64,000 nt of DNA, taken from Planctomycetota bacterium (GTDB lineage: Bacteria; Planctomycetota; UBA1135; GCA-002686595). The stretch covers positions 62,001 through 126,000 of the forward strand of contig PKCK01000047.1 in NCBI GenBank assembly GCA_002862085.1. Direction: 5' to 3'. A program made the translations under genes and the position numbers. How positions within the stretch are numbered: the first letter of the stretch is position 1; each line of letters starts with the position of its first letter. This document shows positions 19,991 through 29,446 of this stretch, in pieces. The notes beneath the pieces are model-generated. The model did not search any database. It was not told the origin of the DNA and saw nothing but the letters and a program-made list of their open reading frames with translations.

Positions 19991-22792
19991 ATGAACGAGC
20001 CCAGCCGAGCCGCGAGCCCGCGGCGCACCACCTACGTACCCGCCGTCGGTCCCCGGCTCGCCCGGCTGCTCGCGGTGGTGTTCGGCCTCTTCGCGCTCCT
20101 CTCGGTCAACGCGGTGTACCTCATCGTCGTGCGTCTCGCGGGCCGCTGGACCGGACAGAGCTACGAGAACCTCTTCTACCTCTACATGTTCCTCGGGCAC
20201 CTCGTGCTCGGGCTCCTGATCGTCCTCCCGGTGATCCTCTTCGGGGTGATCCACATGGGGAAGGCACGGGGTCGCCGGAACAAGCGGGCCGTGCGCATGG
20301 GCTACGCGCTCTTCACGGCCGCGATCGGGCTGCTCGTCTCGGGCATCGTCCTGACGCGCGTGGAAGGCGTCATCGTCGTCAAGGACCCCACGGCCCGCGG
20401 AGTCGCTTACTGGCTCCACGTCCTCCTGCCGCTGGTCTGCGGCTGGCTCTTCGTCCTCCACCGCCTCGCCGGGAAGAAGATCCGGTGGTCGGTCGGCCTG
20501 CGCTGGGCGGGCGTGTCCGGCGCCTTCGCTGCCGTCGCGCTCACGCTCCAGCTCCAGGATCCGCGCCAGTGGAACGAGGTCGGGAACCCCGACGGCGTCG
20601 AGTACTTCTACCCCTCGCTCGCGCGCACGGTCACCGGCGACTTCATCCCCGAGCACATCCTCCAGAACGACGAGTACTGCAAGCAGTGCCACGAGGACGC
20701 CCACGAGAGCTGGATGGCGAGCGCCCACCATCTCTCGTCCTTCAACAACGAGGTCTACCTGGCGTCGGTGCGCGATACGCGCGCCTTCGCCATGGAGCGC
20801 GACGGGAACGTCAACGCCTCGCGCTTCTGCGCGGGGTGCCACGACGTCGTCCCGTTCTTCAGCGGGAAGTTCAACGACCCCGACTACGACATGCGGAACG
20901 ATCCCACGGCCCACGCCGGGATCACCTGCACGGTCTGCCACGCGATCAGCGCGATCAACAGCCCGCGGGGCAACTCCGACTACACGATCGACACCCCGAT
21001 CCACTACCCCTTCGCGTTCTCGGAGAACCCGACCCTGCGCTGGATCAACGAGCAGCTCGTGAAGGCGAAGCCGGAGTTCCACAAGAAGACCTTCCTCAAG
21101 CCCCTCCACCAGAGCACCGAGTTCTGCGGGACGTGCCACAAGGTGCACCTGCCGGAGGAGCTCAACGACTACAAGTGGCTGCGCGGTCAGGACCACCAGA
21201 CGTCCTTCCAGCTCTCAGGGGTCTCGGGCCACGGCGTCACGAGCTTCTACTACCCGCCGGAAGCCGAGGAGAACTGCAACGGCTGCCACATGCCGCTGAT
21301 CGAATCGGACGACTTCGGCGCGCGCGTGCGTGACGGCAGCGGCGTGACGAAGACCTTCGATCATCTGTTCCCCTCGGCGAACACGGCGGTGCCGCTGCTG
21401 GCGGCGGAGGACGGCCTGGTCACCCAGGAGCAGGCGGACCGCGCCGTGGAGGCGCACCGCCGCTTCAACGAGGGGGTCATGCGCGTCGACATCTTCGGCC
21501 TGCGCGAGGGCGGGGAGATCTCGGGCGAGCTGCACGCGCCCTTGCGGCCCGAGGTCCCGGCCCTCACCCCGGGCGAGCGCTATCTGCTCGAGGTCGTCGT
21601 GCGCACGGTGAGGATGGGGCACCACTTCACCCAGGGCACCTCCGACTCGAACCAGGTCTGGATGGAGCTCACCGCCGAGGACGGACGGGGCGAGACCCTC
21701 GGTCGGAGCGGGTGGATGGATCCGGAGACCGGTCAGGTCGATCCCTGGAGTCACTTCCTCAACTCCTTCGTCCTCGACCGGGAGGGCAACCGGATCGCCC
21801 GCCGGAACGCCCAGGACATCTTCACCGCGCTCTACAACCACCAGATCCCGCCCGGAGCCGGTGAGGCGATCCACTACGCCCTCCAGGTGCCAGAGGACGC
21901 CGTCGGGCCGGTGACCGTCACGGCGCGTCTGCGCTACCGCAAGTTCGACACGGAGATCATGCGGTACGTGCTCGAGGACCCCGACTGGGCCAACGACCTC
22001 CCCGTGATCGAGCTGGCCCAGGACAGCGTGTCGTTCCCGGTGGGGAGCGCGGGGCCAGTCACCGTCGAGGCCCCCGACTTCCCGCTCTGGCAGCGCTGGA
22101 ACGACTACGGCATCGGGCTCCTCCGCAAGCCCGGCGGCGCGCAGCTGCGACAGGCCGAGGAGGCCTTCGAGGAGGTCGAAGCCCTCGGCCGTCCGGACGG
22201 CCCGGTGAACCTGGCGCGCGTCTACCTCGCCGAGGGCCGCGTCGACCGCGACGCGCCGGAGGCCCTGCGGCGGGCCCGCGACTTCGACCCGCCCGCGCGC
22301 GAGTGGTCGGTGCTCTGGTTCACGGGGCTCGTGAACAAGCAGAACGGCAACCTCGACGAGGCCATCGCGAACCTTCAGCAGATCGTGGACGGGGGCTTCG
22401 CCCAGGCGGCCGGCCGCGGTTTCGACTTCTCCAAGGACTGGCGCCTGCGGATCGAGCTCGCGGAGGCGCTCTACGAGCGGGCCCGCCAGGAGCGCGGTGA
22501 CGCGCGCCGGTCCTCCCGCGAGGAGCTGCTTCGCCGCGCGGTGGGCCACCTCGAAGCGGCCTTGGAGCTCGACCCGGAGGTCGCGCGCGCCCACTACATC
22601 ATGGAGCAGGTGCTGATCGACCTCGGGGACGAGGAGGGCGCCGCTGTGCATGCGGGGCTCCACCGGAGTTACAAGATGGACGACAACGCCCGGGACGTCG
22701 CCGTGGCGGCCGCCCGTACCAGGTACCCTGCGGCCGACGTGGCCGCGGAGGCGGTCGTCATCTACGACCTTCATCGCGGGAACGAGCATTGA
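19991..22792 (+). CDS. Membrane multiheme cytochrome c with C-terminal TPR-like region
   Basis: Four N-terminal TM helices; five CxxCH motifs (CKQCH, CAGCH, CTVCH, CGTCH, CNGCH); C-terminal TPR-like helices (NLDEAIANLQQIVDGG, AVGHLEAALELDPEVARAHYIM). Confidence 0.9.
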   Translation: MNEPSRAASPRRTTYVPAVGPRLARLLAVVFGLFALLSVNAVYLIVVRLAGRWTGQSYENLFYLYMFLGHLVLGLLIVLPVILFGVIHMGKARGRRNKRAVRMGYALFTAAIGLLVSGIVLTRVEGVIVVKDPTARGVAYWLHVLLPLVCGWLFVLHRLAGKKIRWSVGLRWAGVSGAFAAVALTLQLQDPRQWNEVGNPDGVEYFYPSLARTVTGDFIPEHILQNDEYCKQCHEDAHESWMASAHHLSSFNNEVYLASVRDTRAFAMERDGNVNASRFCAGCHDVVPFFSGKFNDPDYDMRNDPTAHAGITCTVCHAISAINSPRGNSDYTIDTPIHYPFAFSENPTLRWINEQLVKAKPEFHKKTFLKPLHQSTEFCGTCHKVHLPEELNDYKWLRGQDHQTSFQLSGVSGHGVTSFYYPPEAEENCNGCHMPLIESDDFGARVRDGSGVTKTFDHLFPSANTAVPLLAAEDGLVTQEQADRAVEAHRRFNEGVMRVDIFGLREGGEISGELHAPLRPEVPALTPGERYLLEVVVRTVRMGHHFTQGTSDSNQVWMELTAEDGRGETLGRSGWMDPETGQVDPWSHFLNSFVLDREGNRIARRNAQDIFTALYNHQIPPGAGEAIHYALQVPEDAVGPVTVTARLRYRKFDTEIMRYVLEDPDWANDLPVIELAQDSVSFPVGSAGPVTVEAPDFPLWQRWNDYGIGLLRKPGGAQLRQAEEAFEEVEALGRPDGPVNLARVYLAEGRVDRDAPEALRRARDFDPPAREWSVLWFTGLVNKQNGNLDEAIANLQQIVDGGFAQAAGRGFDFSKDWRLRIELAEALYERARQERGDARRSSREELLRRAVGHLEAALELDPEVARAHYIMEQVLIDLGDEEGAAVHAGLHRSYKMDDNARDVAVAAARTRYPAADVAAEAVVIYDLHRGNEH

Positions 22793-24615
22793 GCGAAGAG
22801 GTGCCGGGCGCGCAGGACGCGCACGACGACGACGAGATCATCGGGGTCGCTTTCCGCAGGTCCCTCGTCGTGATCGCGGGCGTGGGGACGGTGGTCGGGG
22901 TGATCGCCGCCATGGGCGGCGACGAGCCCGAGCCGGAGAAGATCCGGGAGAAGGACGTGGGCGCGATCGAGACCCTCGAGACGGAGGTCGAGTCCCTTCC
23001 GAGCGTGCGCTTCACCGATGTCACCGCCGCCTCGGGCATCGACTTCGTTCACACCACGGGCGCCGCGGGCTCGAAGCTGCTGCCGGAGACGATGGGCGGC
23101 GGCGCGGCGTTCTTCGACCACGACCTCGACGGTGACCAGGACCTGCTCCTCGTCAACGGCCGCGAATGGCCGGAGGACGGCGGCGCGGCGCCGGGGCATC
23201 GGCTGTACGAGAACGACGGAGCCGGTGCCTTCACCGACGTCAGCGAGGCCGTCGGTATCGGCCCCGGGGGCTACGGGATGGGGTGCGCCGTGGGTGACGT
23301 CGACGGCGACGGCGACTTCGACCTCTTCATCACCGGCGTCGGCGGCAACCAGCTCCTGATCCGCGATGGAGAGCGCTACGTGGATCGCACCGCCGCGAGC
23401 GGGCTCGGCGGGAGCCCGGACGCGTGGTCCACGAGCGCGGGCTTCTTCGACATGGACGGCGACGGGGACCTCGACCTCTTCGTGTGCCACTACGTGATGT
23501 GGTCGCGCGCCATCGACGAGGAGCTCGCCTACACCCTCAACGGGGCGGACCGCGCCTACGGGCCGCCCATGAACTATCGCGGCGCCTTCTCGAGCCTGTA
23601 TCGCAACGACGGGGCAGGGGTCTTCGAGGACGTGTCCGAGGCCAGCGGGATCCGCGTGCAGAACCCCGCGACGGGAGAGCCCATGGGCAAGGCCCTCGGG
23701 ATCGCCTTCCTCGACGTCGAGGGCGACGGCGACACCGACGTGTTCGTGGCGAACGACACGGTCCAGAACCACCTCTTCATCAACGACGGCGCGGGTTCGT
23801 TCACCGAGGAGGGCGCGCAGACGGGTTTCGCCTTCGACCGCAACGGAGGAGCCACCGGGGCCATGGGGATCGACGTCGGCGATTTCCGGCAGGACGGCAG
23901 CTACGGCGTCTGCATCGGCAACTTCGCCAAGGAGATGTCGTCGCTGTACGTGAAGGATCCCCGCCGCATGCGCTTCACCGACGACGCCATCGGCGAGGGC
24001 ATCGGCTCACCCAGCCGCAGCCGCCTGTCCTTCGGGCTCTTCTTCTTCGACTACGACCTCGACGGTCGCCTCGACCTGCTCCAGGTCAACGGACACCTCG
24101 AGGAGAGCATCAACGAGGTGCAGCCGAGCCAGACGTACCTGCAGCGCCCCCAGCTCTTCTGGAACCAGGGTCCCGACGCCCGACGCTGCTACACGGAGGT
24201 GCCACCGGAGACCGCCGGCGACCTCGACGTCGAGCTCGCGGGCCGAGGCTCGGCGTTCGCGGACGTCGACGGCGACGGGGATCAGGACGTGCTCATCTGC
24301 CAGGTGGGCCGCGCGCCCGTGCTCCTGCGCAACGACCAGGAGCTCGGGCGCCGGTGGCTCCGGGTGCGGCTGGAGCAGCCGGGCGCCAACCGTCACGGCC
24401 TCGGCGCCACGGTCCAGCTGACCACCGGCGGGGTGAAGCAACAGCGGACGGTGACCGCCACCCGCAGCTACCTCAGCCAGTCCGAGCTGCCCGTGACCTT
24501 CGGGCTCGGCGCGGAGGGCGAGGTCGAGGGGCTGGCCGTCGTGTGGCCCGACGGTGAGCGCGAAGAGCTCGCCCTCCCGATCACGCCCGACCAGGAGCTC
24601 GTCGTCCGTCGCTGA
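22789..24615 (+). CDS. CRTAC1-family protein (FG-GAP/VCBS repeats + ASPIC/UnbV domain)
   Basis: Repeats D-x-D-G-D-x-D-L (FDHDLDGDQDLLLVNG, DVDGDGDFDLFITG) and C-terminal ASPIC/UnbV-like RWLRVRLEQPGANRHGLGATVQLTTGG...YLSQSELPVTFGLG. TTG start overlaps the upstream stop by 4 bp. Confidence 0.9.
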   Translation: MSEEVPGAQDAHDDDEIIGVAFRRSLVVIAGVGTVVGVIAAMGGDEPEPEKIREKDVGAIETLETEVESLPSVRFTDVTAASGIDFVHTTGAAGSKLLPETMGGGAAFFDHDLDGDQDLLLVNGREWPEDGGAAPGHRLYENDGAGAFTDVSEAVGIGPGGYGMGCAVGDVDGDGDFDLFITGVGGNQLLIRDGERYVDRTAASGLGGSPDAWSTSAGFFDMDGDGDLDLFVCHYVMWSRAIDEELAYTLNGADRAYGPPMNYRGAFSSLYRNDGAGVFEDVSEASGIRVQNPATGEPMGKALGIAFLDVEGDGDTDVFVANDTVQNHLFINDGAGSFTEEGAQTGFAFDRNGGATGAMGIDVGDFRQDGSYGVCIGNFAKEMSSLYVKDPRRMRFTDDAIGEGIGSPSRSRLSFGLFFFDYDLDGRLDLLQVNGHLEESINEVQPSQTYLQRPQLFWNQGPDARRCYTEVPPETAGDLDVELAGRGSAFADVDGDGDQDVLICQVGRAPVLLRNDQELGRRWLRVRLEQPGANRHGLGATVQLTTGGVKQQRTVTATRSYLSQSELPVTFGLGAEGEVEGLAVVWPDGEREELALPITPDQELVVRR

Positions 24616-24625
24616 CGAACGAGAG

Positions 24626-24649
24626 CGGGCGGCGCCTGCGGGCCGCCCG
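24626..24649. terminator. Bidirectional hairpin terminator candidate
   Basis: cgggcggc-gcctgcgg-gccgcccg: 8-bp perfect stem between the convergent stops at 24615 and 24658. Confidence 0.65.
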
Positions 24650-24657
24650 TCCGTCTC

Positions 24658-25986
24658 TCAAATGCCGTCGATGGACCAGCCGTCGCGGATCTCGGGGGAG
24701 AGGTGCGGGTCGGCCGCGGGCCGCGCCGGGAAGCGCATGGCCTCGGCGTCGTACTCGAGGGTCTCGTGGGGGAAGCGCAGCGCGACGTTGCCGAGGAGGG
24801 CGATCTCGGTGAGCCGCGCGGAGTAGTCGAAGCTCGCCGAGCATTCGCCCTTGCCGAGGCAGGCGTCGACCCACTGATGCCAGTGGTTCACGTGGCTGAG
24901 CCCGGGGATCTCCACGTCCGCGTAGCGGTCCGCCGGATAGAGCTTCTGCGCGCCGTAGGGGTTCGCGACGAGAGCACCCTCGGTCCCGATGAACAGGCAG
25001 GCGTTCGCCGGCATCTCCTCGCGGCTCGTGCCGAGCTCCTCGAGGGCGTCCACCGGGGGCTTGCGCTTGCCGTCGTGCCACGTGAGCACGAGCGGCCCGC
25101 GCGTGGTTCGCTCGTTGGCGTCGAACTCGTAGCGGACCTGGGACCAGAGGGGATAGGTCTCGCCGTTGGGCGTCGGGCCCTCGGAGCGGATGCGGCGCGG
25201 CAGCCCGAGCTCCAGGAACCAGACCGCGGGGTCCATCAGGTGGCAGGCCATGTCGCCCTGGGCGCCGGTGCCGAAGTCCTCGCGGCCTCGCCACTGGAAC
25301 GGGTGGTAGGCGCCGTTCAGGTACGGCCGCTCCGGCGCGACGCCGAGCCAGAGGTCCCAGTCGAGGTTCGCGGGCACGGCGTCCTCGCCGCCGGCGCGCT
25401 CGACGCCCTGGGCCCACCAGCCCGCCGGGCGATCGGACCAGACGTGGACCGTGTGGATCTCGCCGATCAGGTCGCGATCGAAGAGCTCCTTCGCGGTCCG
25501 CAGCTGGAGGCGCGAGTGGTTCTGGATGCCCATCTGGGTCACCACGCCGCTCTCCTTCGCGCGCTTCGTCATGGCGCGCGCCTCGGCGACGGTGCGGGTC
25601 AGGGGCTTCTGACAGTACACGTGCAGGCCAGCGGCCATCGCGGCCATCGAGATGGCCGCGTGCATGTGATCGGGGGTGGAGACGCTGACCGCGTCGATCT
25701 CCCCCGCGAGCTCCTTCAGCATCACGCGGTAGTCGGCGTAGGTCTTCGCGCCCGGCGCGATCTCCAGCGCCTTGGCGAACATCCCCGAGTCCACGTCGCA
25801 GAGCGCGACGACCTCGACGTCCGGATGGCTCGCGATCTGCGAGAGGTCCGAACGACCCATGCCGCCGCAGCCGATGGCTGCATAGCGAAGCTTCGCGCCG
25901 CGCGGGCGCGCGAAGGACGTGCCGGCGAGAGCGAAGCCGGTGCCGGCGGAGAGGAGCAGGTCGCGACGGTCGAGCGGAGGGGTCAT
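24658..25986 (-). CDS. Gfo/Idh/MocA-family oxidoreductase (exported)
   Basis: LRYAAIGCGGMGRSDL Rossmann motif; AVSVSTPDHMHAAISMAAMAAGLHVYCQKPLTRTVAEARAM; N-terminal RRDLLLSAGTGFALAGTSFA resembles a Tat-type signal with one Arg pair. Confidence 0.92.
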   Translation of the reverse strand: MTPPLDRRDLLLSAGTGFALAGTSFARPRGAKLRYAAIGCGGMGRSDLSQIASHPDVEVVALCDVDSGMFAKALEIAPGAKTYADYRVMLKELAGEIDAVSVSTPDHMHAAISMAAMAAGLHVYCQKPLTRTVAEARAMTKRAKESGVVTQMGIQNHSRLQLRTAKELFDRDLIGEIHTVHVWSDRPAGWWAQGVERAGGEDAVPANLDWDLWLGVAPERPYLNGAYHPFQWRGREDFGTGAQGDMACHLMDPAVWFLELGLPRRIRSEGPTPNGETYPLWSQVRYEFDANERTTRGPLVLTWHDGKRKPPVDALEELGTSREEMPANACLFIGTEGALVANPYGAQKLYPADRYADVEIPGLSHVNHWHQWVDACLGKGECSASFDYSARLTEIALLGNVALRFPHETLEYDAEAMRFPARPAADPHLSPEIRDGWSIDGI

Positions 25987-26268
25987 GCGGTTGTGCTGGG
26001 AGTGGGGGAGAAGAAGCGCCGAGGACGTGTCAGGCGGCCGTGGGCGGACTCCCCCCAGGGTAAGCCGAGCGCGTCCACCTCGCGCCCCGCCCGGCGCGCT
26101 GATGACGATCGCAGCTCACGGCCGGGACCCGTGGGGAGGCGCGCTGCTCGCCGCGCCCGCTGGATCGGGCAGCCCGCGCGTCGAGCGCGCAGGCGCCACC
26201 GGCCGCCGCTCCCCCTCTTCCTTCCGCAGCGCCCGCCCGCCGCATCCTGCGCGATCGGCGCGCCGGGA

Positions 26269-27171
26269 TCAGGAGCTCAGGAAAGCCGCCCGGATCGTCT
26301 CGCCGAGGGCCGCGAACTCCTCATGGCGCGCCGAACTCTTGCGCCACGCGAGTCCGATGCGCCGGGAGGGCCCCCCCTCGTCGAAGGGCCGGAAGACGAC
26401 TCCCTGGTTGCGGGCCGACTCGGCCTCCACCGCCATCTCGGGCACCAGCGTGACGCCGAGGCCCGAGCCCACCATCTGCAAGAGCGTCCCGAGGCTGGTC
26501 GCGCGGAAGTCGGCGTACTCGGTCATGCCCGAGGTCTTGCAGATGGGCAGAGCGTGATCCCTGAGGCAATGCCCCTCCTCGAGGAGGAGCACCGTCTCGC
26601 CGTCGAGGTCGGACTCGGCGAGCGCCTCCTTCCGCGCGAGCGGGTGCTCCGCCGGGCAGGCGAGGACGAAGGGATCGCTGAACAGCTGCATCTCCTCGGC
26701 GCCGCGCAGGTCCACGTCGAGCGCCAGGAGGAGCACGTCGAGCTCTCCGGAGAAGAGCTGGGCCACGATGCGGTCGGTCTGGTCCTCGGTGAGCAGCAGC
26801 ACGAGCTCCTCGTGGGCCCTCCTGGAGGCGTGGACGACCGCGGGCAGCAGGTAGGGGGCGACGGTCGGGATCGCAGCCAGGCGCAGGCGGCCGGTGAGCG
26901 GCTCACCGGCCGCTCGAGCCATGTCGAGCAGGGTGTCTGTCTCGCCCAGGATCCTGGCGGCCTGGTCGGCCAGGGCCGTGCCGGCCGCTGTCGCCACCAC
27001 GCGCCGGGTGTCCCGCTCGAAGAGCTGGACGCCCAGCAGGGCTTCGAGTTGCTGCAGCTGCGTGCTGAGGGCCGGCTGGGTGACGTGGCAAGACTCCGCG
27101 GCCTCGCGGAAGTTGAGGTGCTTGGCCACGGCGACCAGGTACTCGAGCTGGCGGACGGAGGGACGTTCCAT
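26269..27171 (-). CDS. oxyR: OxyR-like LysR-family regulator
   Basis: LysR HTH MERPSVRQLEYLVAVAKHLNFREAAESCHVTQPALSTQLQQLE. Redox segment EEGHCLRDHALPIC has two Cys at the same 9-residue spacing as E. coli OxyR C199/C208. Confidence 0.85.
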   Translation of the reverse strand: MERPSVRQLEYLVAVAKHLNFREAAESCHVTQPALSTQLQQLEALLGVQLFERDTRRVVATAAGTALADQAARILGETDTLLDMARAAGEPLTGRLRLAAIPTVAPYLLPAVVHASRRAHEELVLLLTEDQTDRIVAQLFSGELDVLLLALDVDLRGAEEMQLFSDPFVLACPAEHPLARKEALAESDLDGETVLLLEEGHCLRDHALPICKTSGMTEYADFRATSLGTLLQMVGSGLGVTLVPEMAVEAESARNQGVVFRPFDEGGPSRRIGLAWRKSSARHEEFAALGETIRAAFLSS

Positions 27172-27262
27172 GCGCCGCAAGATCGCACATCGGGGAGTCG
27201 CCGCCCACCGCGGATCACGATCCCTCTGCCGGAGCCGCGGCGGCCACGAGCCCTCGACCGAA

Positions 27263-27320
27263 GGCGCCCCCGGCCCCACCTCGCGACGGCCTCGTCGCGG
27301 CGGCGGCGGCCGGGGGCGCC
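27263..27320. terminator. Nested hairpin terminator candidate
   Basis: Perfect 13-bp outer repeat ggcgcccccggcc/ggccgggggcgcc enclosing a 7-bp hairpin cgcgacg-gcct-cgtcgcg. Lies downstream of the metalloprotease stop and upstream of oxyR. Confidence 0.6.
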
Positions 27321-27377
27321 GGGTGATCCGGTCAGGAGGTGCGCAACTCGCCGCACCCCCTCACCTCTCCGATCGCC

Positions 27378-29342
27378 TCAGGGGCAGAACGTGACCGAGA
27401 TCGCGTTGCTGAAGTTGAAGCCCTGGTTGACGTTGTCGCGATACCAGGTCTGCCAGTTCCAGGTCTCACCGGCGTTGAAGGTGCTGCCGGGCGCGAGGTT
27501 GTTGTAGTCGACCGGGACGTTGAACGAACCGAAGATGTCCGACTGGAAGATCGACAGACGGTAGAGCGTCGGCGAGGTGGCCACGCAGAGGATGCCGTTG
27601 CCGAGCGGGGAGAACGTCTGACCCTGGCCGTAGATCAGGATGCCGAACTGGTTCGCCGGATAGCTGCCGCCGAAGGCGAGGAAGTCGTTGGCGGAGAGGC
27701 TCGTGGAGCCCAGGTTCGTGAGGGTCGCCGTGGAGCCCGTCGAGTTCGGGAAGTTGAAGCAGTAGATCGAGGTCGCGCCGCAGCCCTGGTCGGTGACCGC
27801 GATGTCGTCGACGTACCAGTTCTCGCTGTTGCCGTCGACCTCGGCCACGATGCGGATCTGAGCCTCGTCGTGGTAGGCGTTGTTCGGGACGTCTGCCGAG
27901 TAGACGGTGAAGTCGCTCTCGGAGGAGCCGTTGGAGGTCACCCGAATGATCTCGGCCCAGTCGCCAGCCTGGTTGTAGATGTCGACGCGCAGCGAGTTGC
28001 CCGGGAGCACGCCACGGTTCTGGACCGAGACGAAGACCTCGTAGCCGGACTGGCCGCCGAGCAGGAGCTTGTTCGAGATGATGACGTCGTCGCTCAGCTG
28101 CCCGTTGTTGAGGGCGTTCAGCTGGAGCGAGCGGCTCGGCGAGGGCTCGTTGAGCGCGCTGGTCGAGGACACGACGCCTTGGTTGCTGATCCAGTTGTCG
28201 GTGTTGATCGACGCGGTGTCGATCTCGTCGCGGAACGGAACCGCGAGGGGCGGAGCGAGGTCGAGCAGGCAGGGGCGCCCGATCGCGTAGTTGCGGATGC
28301 CGTTCGCGACCGAGGTGCCGAACCGGCTGAGGTCGCCGTTACAGCCGCCGAGGCCGGAGCACATGATCCGACAGTCGCCGTTGCCGTCGCAGTGGTTCGA
28401 GCTGAAGTTGTGCCCGATCTCGTGGGCGGTGAGGCCGGTCCGCGAGCTGATGTTCGCGGTGAATCGGGACTCCGAGAGTCCGTAGCCGGTGCTCTGGCAA
28501 ACCGCGCCGAGGTAGGCCACGCCGATGGTTCCGCCGTTGATGTTCACCCCGGTGAAGAGGTGAGCGAGGTCGCGGCGCACGCTGGCGAAGTTGCTGTTCC
28601 AGTGAGAGCGGAACTGATCCAGACGGGTGCCCGCATCGTTGGAGGTGTAGGGGTCGCTGGCGGTCGTTCGGACCACCACGCCGGTGATCTGGAAGGTCAC
28701 GTCGACGTCGCGGACGTAGATGGTGTCCGTGCGATTGATGACGCGCTCCATGTCGTCGAGGGTCGCGGCGACGCTGTTGCCGTTGCGACCGAAGAACTCG
28801 AAGTCCGCATCGAGCGCCAGCTCGCAGAGCTGGAGGCCGGTACCGCGGGAGGCGTTGGAGCTGGTGAAGGCCTCTTCCGGCGCCGGCCCTGCGATGTTCG
28901 GCACGCCGCAAATGCCCGCGGGAACGACCAGGTCAGCCTTGTTGGCCACTGAGTAGAAGCCTTCGGGGTATCCCCGCGCGGGCTGGATCTGCCATTCCTC
29001 GTCCGCCTGCTCATCGGCCACGATCGCGGTCAGCCCCTCGTGGTTGATCGACGCGATGACCTGCGCCGAGGGCCAGCCAGGGATCGTTCCGCGGTAGGTG
29101 TTGGGCTCGGGGGCGGGGACCTCGAGCAGAGACCCGTCGGGGCGGGTGACCCAGAGCTTGAAATCGCTCGCGCGCAGCGAATGGCTGTCGAGCACCATCT
29201 CAGCCTTGCGGCCTTCGATGTCCACGGCGATGACGACCGTGCCCGCCGGATCCACGGGGACGTCGAGCTTCTGGATGCTGCCCACGGGATCGACCGCTTG
29301 GGGGGCCGCCGCGAGGGCAAGGGTGGAGAGGAGCGTGTACAT
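27378..29342 (-). CDS. Secreted reprolysin-like zinc metalloprotease with C-terminal WYRD module
   Basis: Signal peptide; zinc site LTAHEIGHNFSSNHCD (HExxHxxxxxH); C-terminal FNAGETWNWQTWYRDNVNQGFNFSNAISVTF. Confidence 0.88.
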   Translation of the reverse strand: MYTLLSTLALAAAPQAVDPVGSIQKLDVPVDPAGTVVIAVDIEGRKAEMVLDSHSLRASDFKLWVTRPDGSLLEVPAPEPNTYRGTIPGWPSAQVIASINHEGLTAIVADEQADEEWQIQPARGYPEGFYSVANKADLVVPAGICGVPNIAGPAPEEAFTSSNASRGTGLQLCELALDADFEFFGRNGNSVAATLDDMERVINRTDTIYVRDVDVTFQITGVVVRTTASDPYTSNDAGTRLDQFRSHWNSNFASVRRDLAHLFTGVNINGGTIGVAYLGAVCQSTGYGLSESRFTANISSRTGLTAHEIGHNFSSNHCDGNGDCRIMCSGLGGCNGDLSRFGTSVANGIRNYAIGRPCLLDLAPPLAVPFRDEIDTASINTDNWISNQGVVSSTSALNEPSPSRSLQLNALNNGQLSDDVIISNKLLLGGQSGYEVFVSVQNRGVLPGNSLRVDIYNQAGDWAEIIRVTSNGSSESDFTVYSADVPNNAYHDEAQIRIVAEVDGNSENWYVDDIAVTDQGCGATSIYCFNFPNSTGSTATLTNLGSTSLSANDFLAFGGSYPANQFGILIYGQGQTFSPLGNGILCVATSPTLYRLSIFQSDIFGSFNVPVDYNNLAPGSTFNAGETWNWQTWYRDNVNQGFNFSNAISVTFCP

Positions 29343-29446
29343 CTGGTCTGGGTCTGGGGTGCGGGCTCGTGGCAGCAAAGCGCCGCCCTGGAGAGGCTCT
29401 ACCGCTCAAGCCTACGCGGCCCTTCGAGCCTGCGTGTGGTCTGGAC

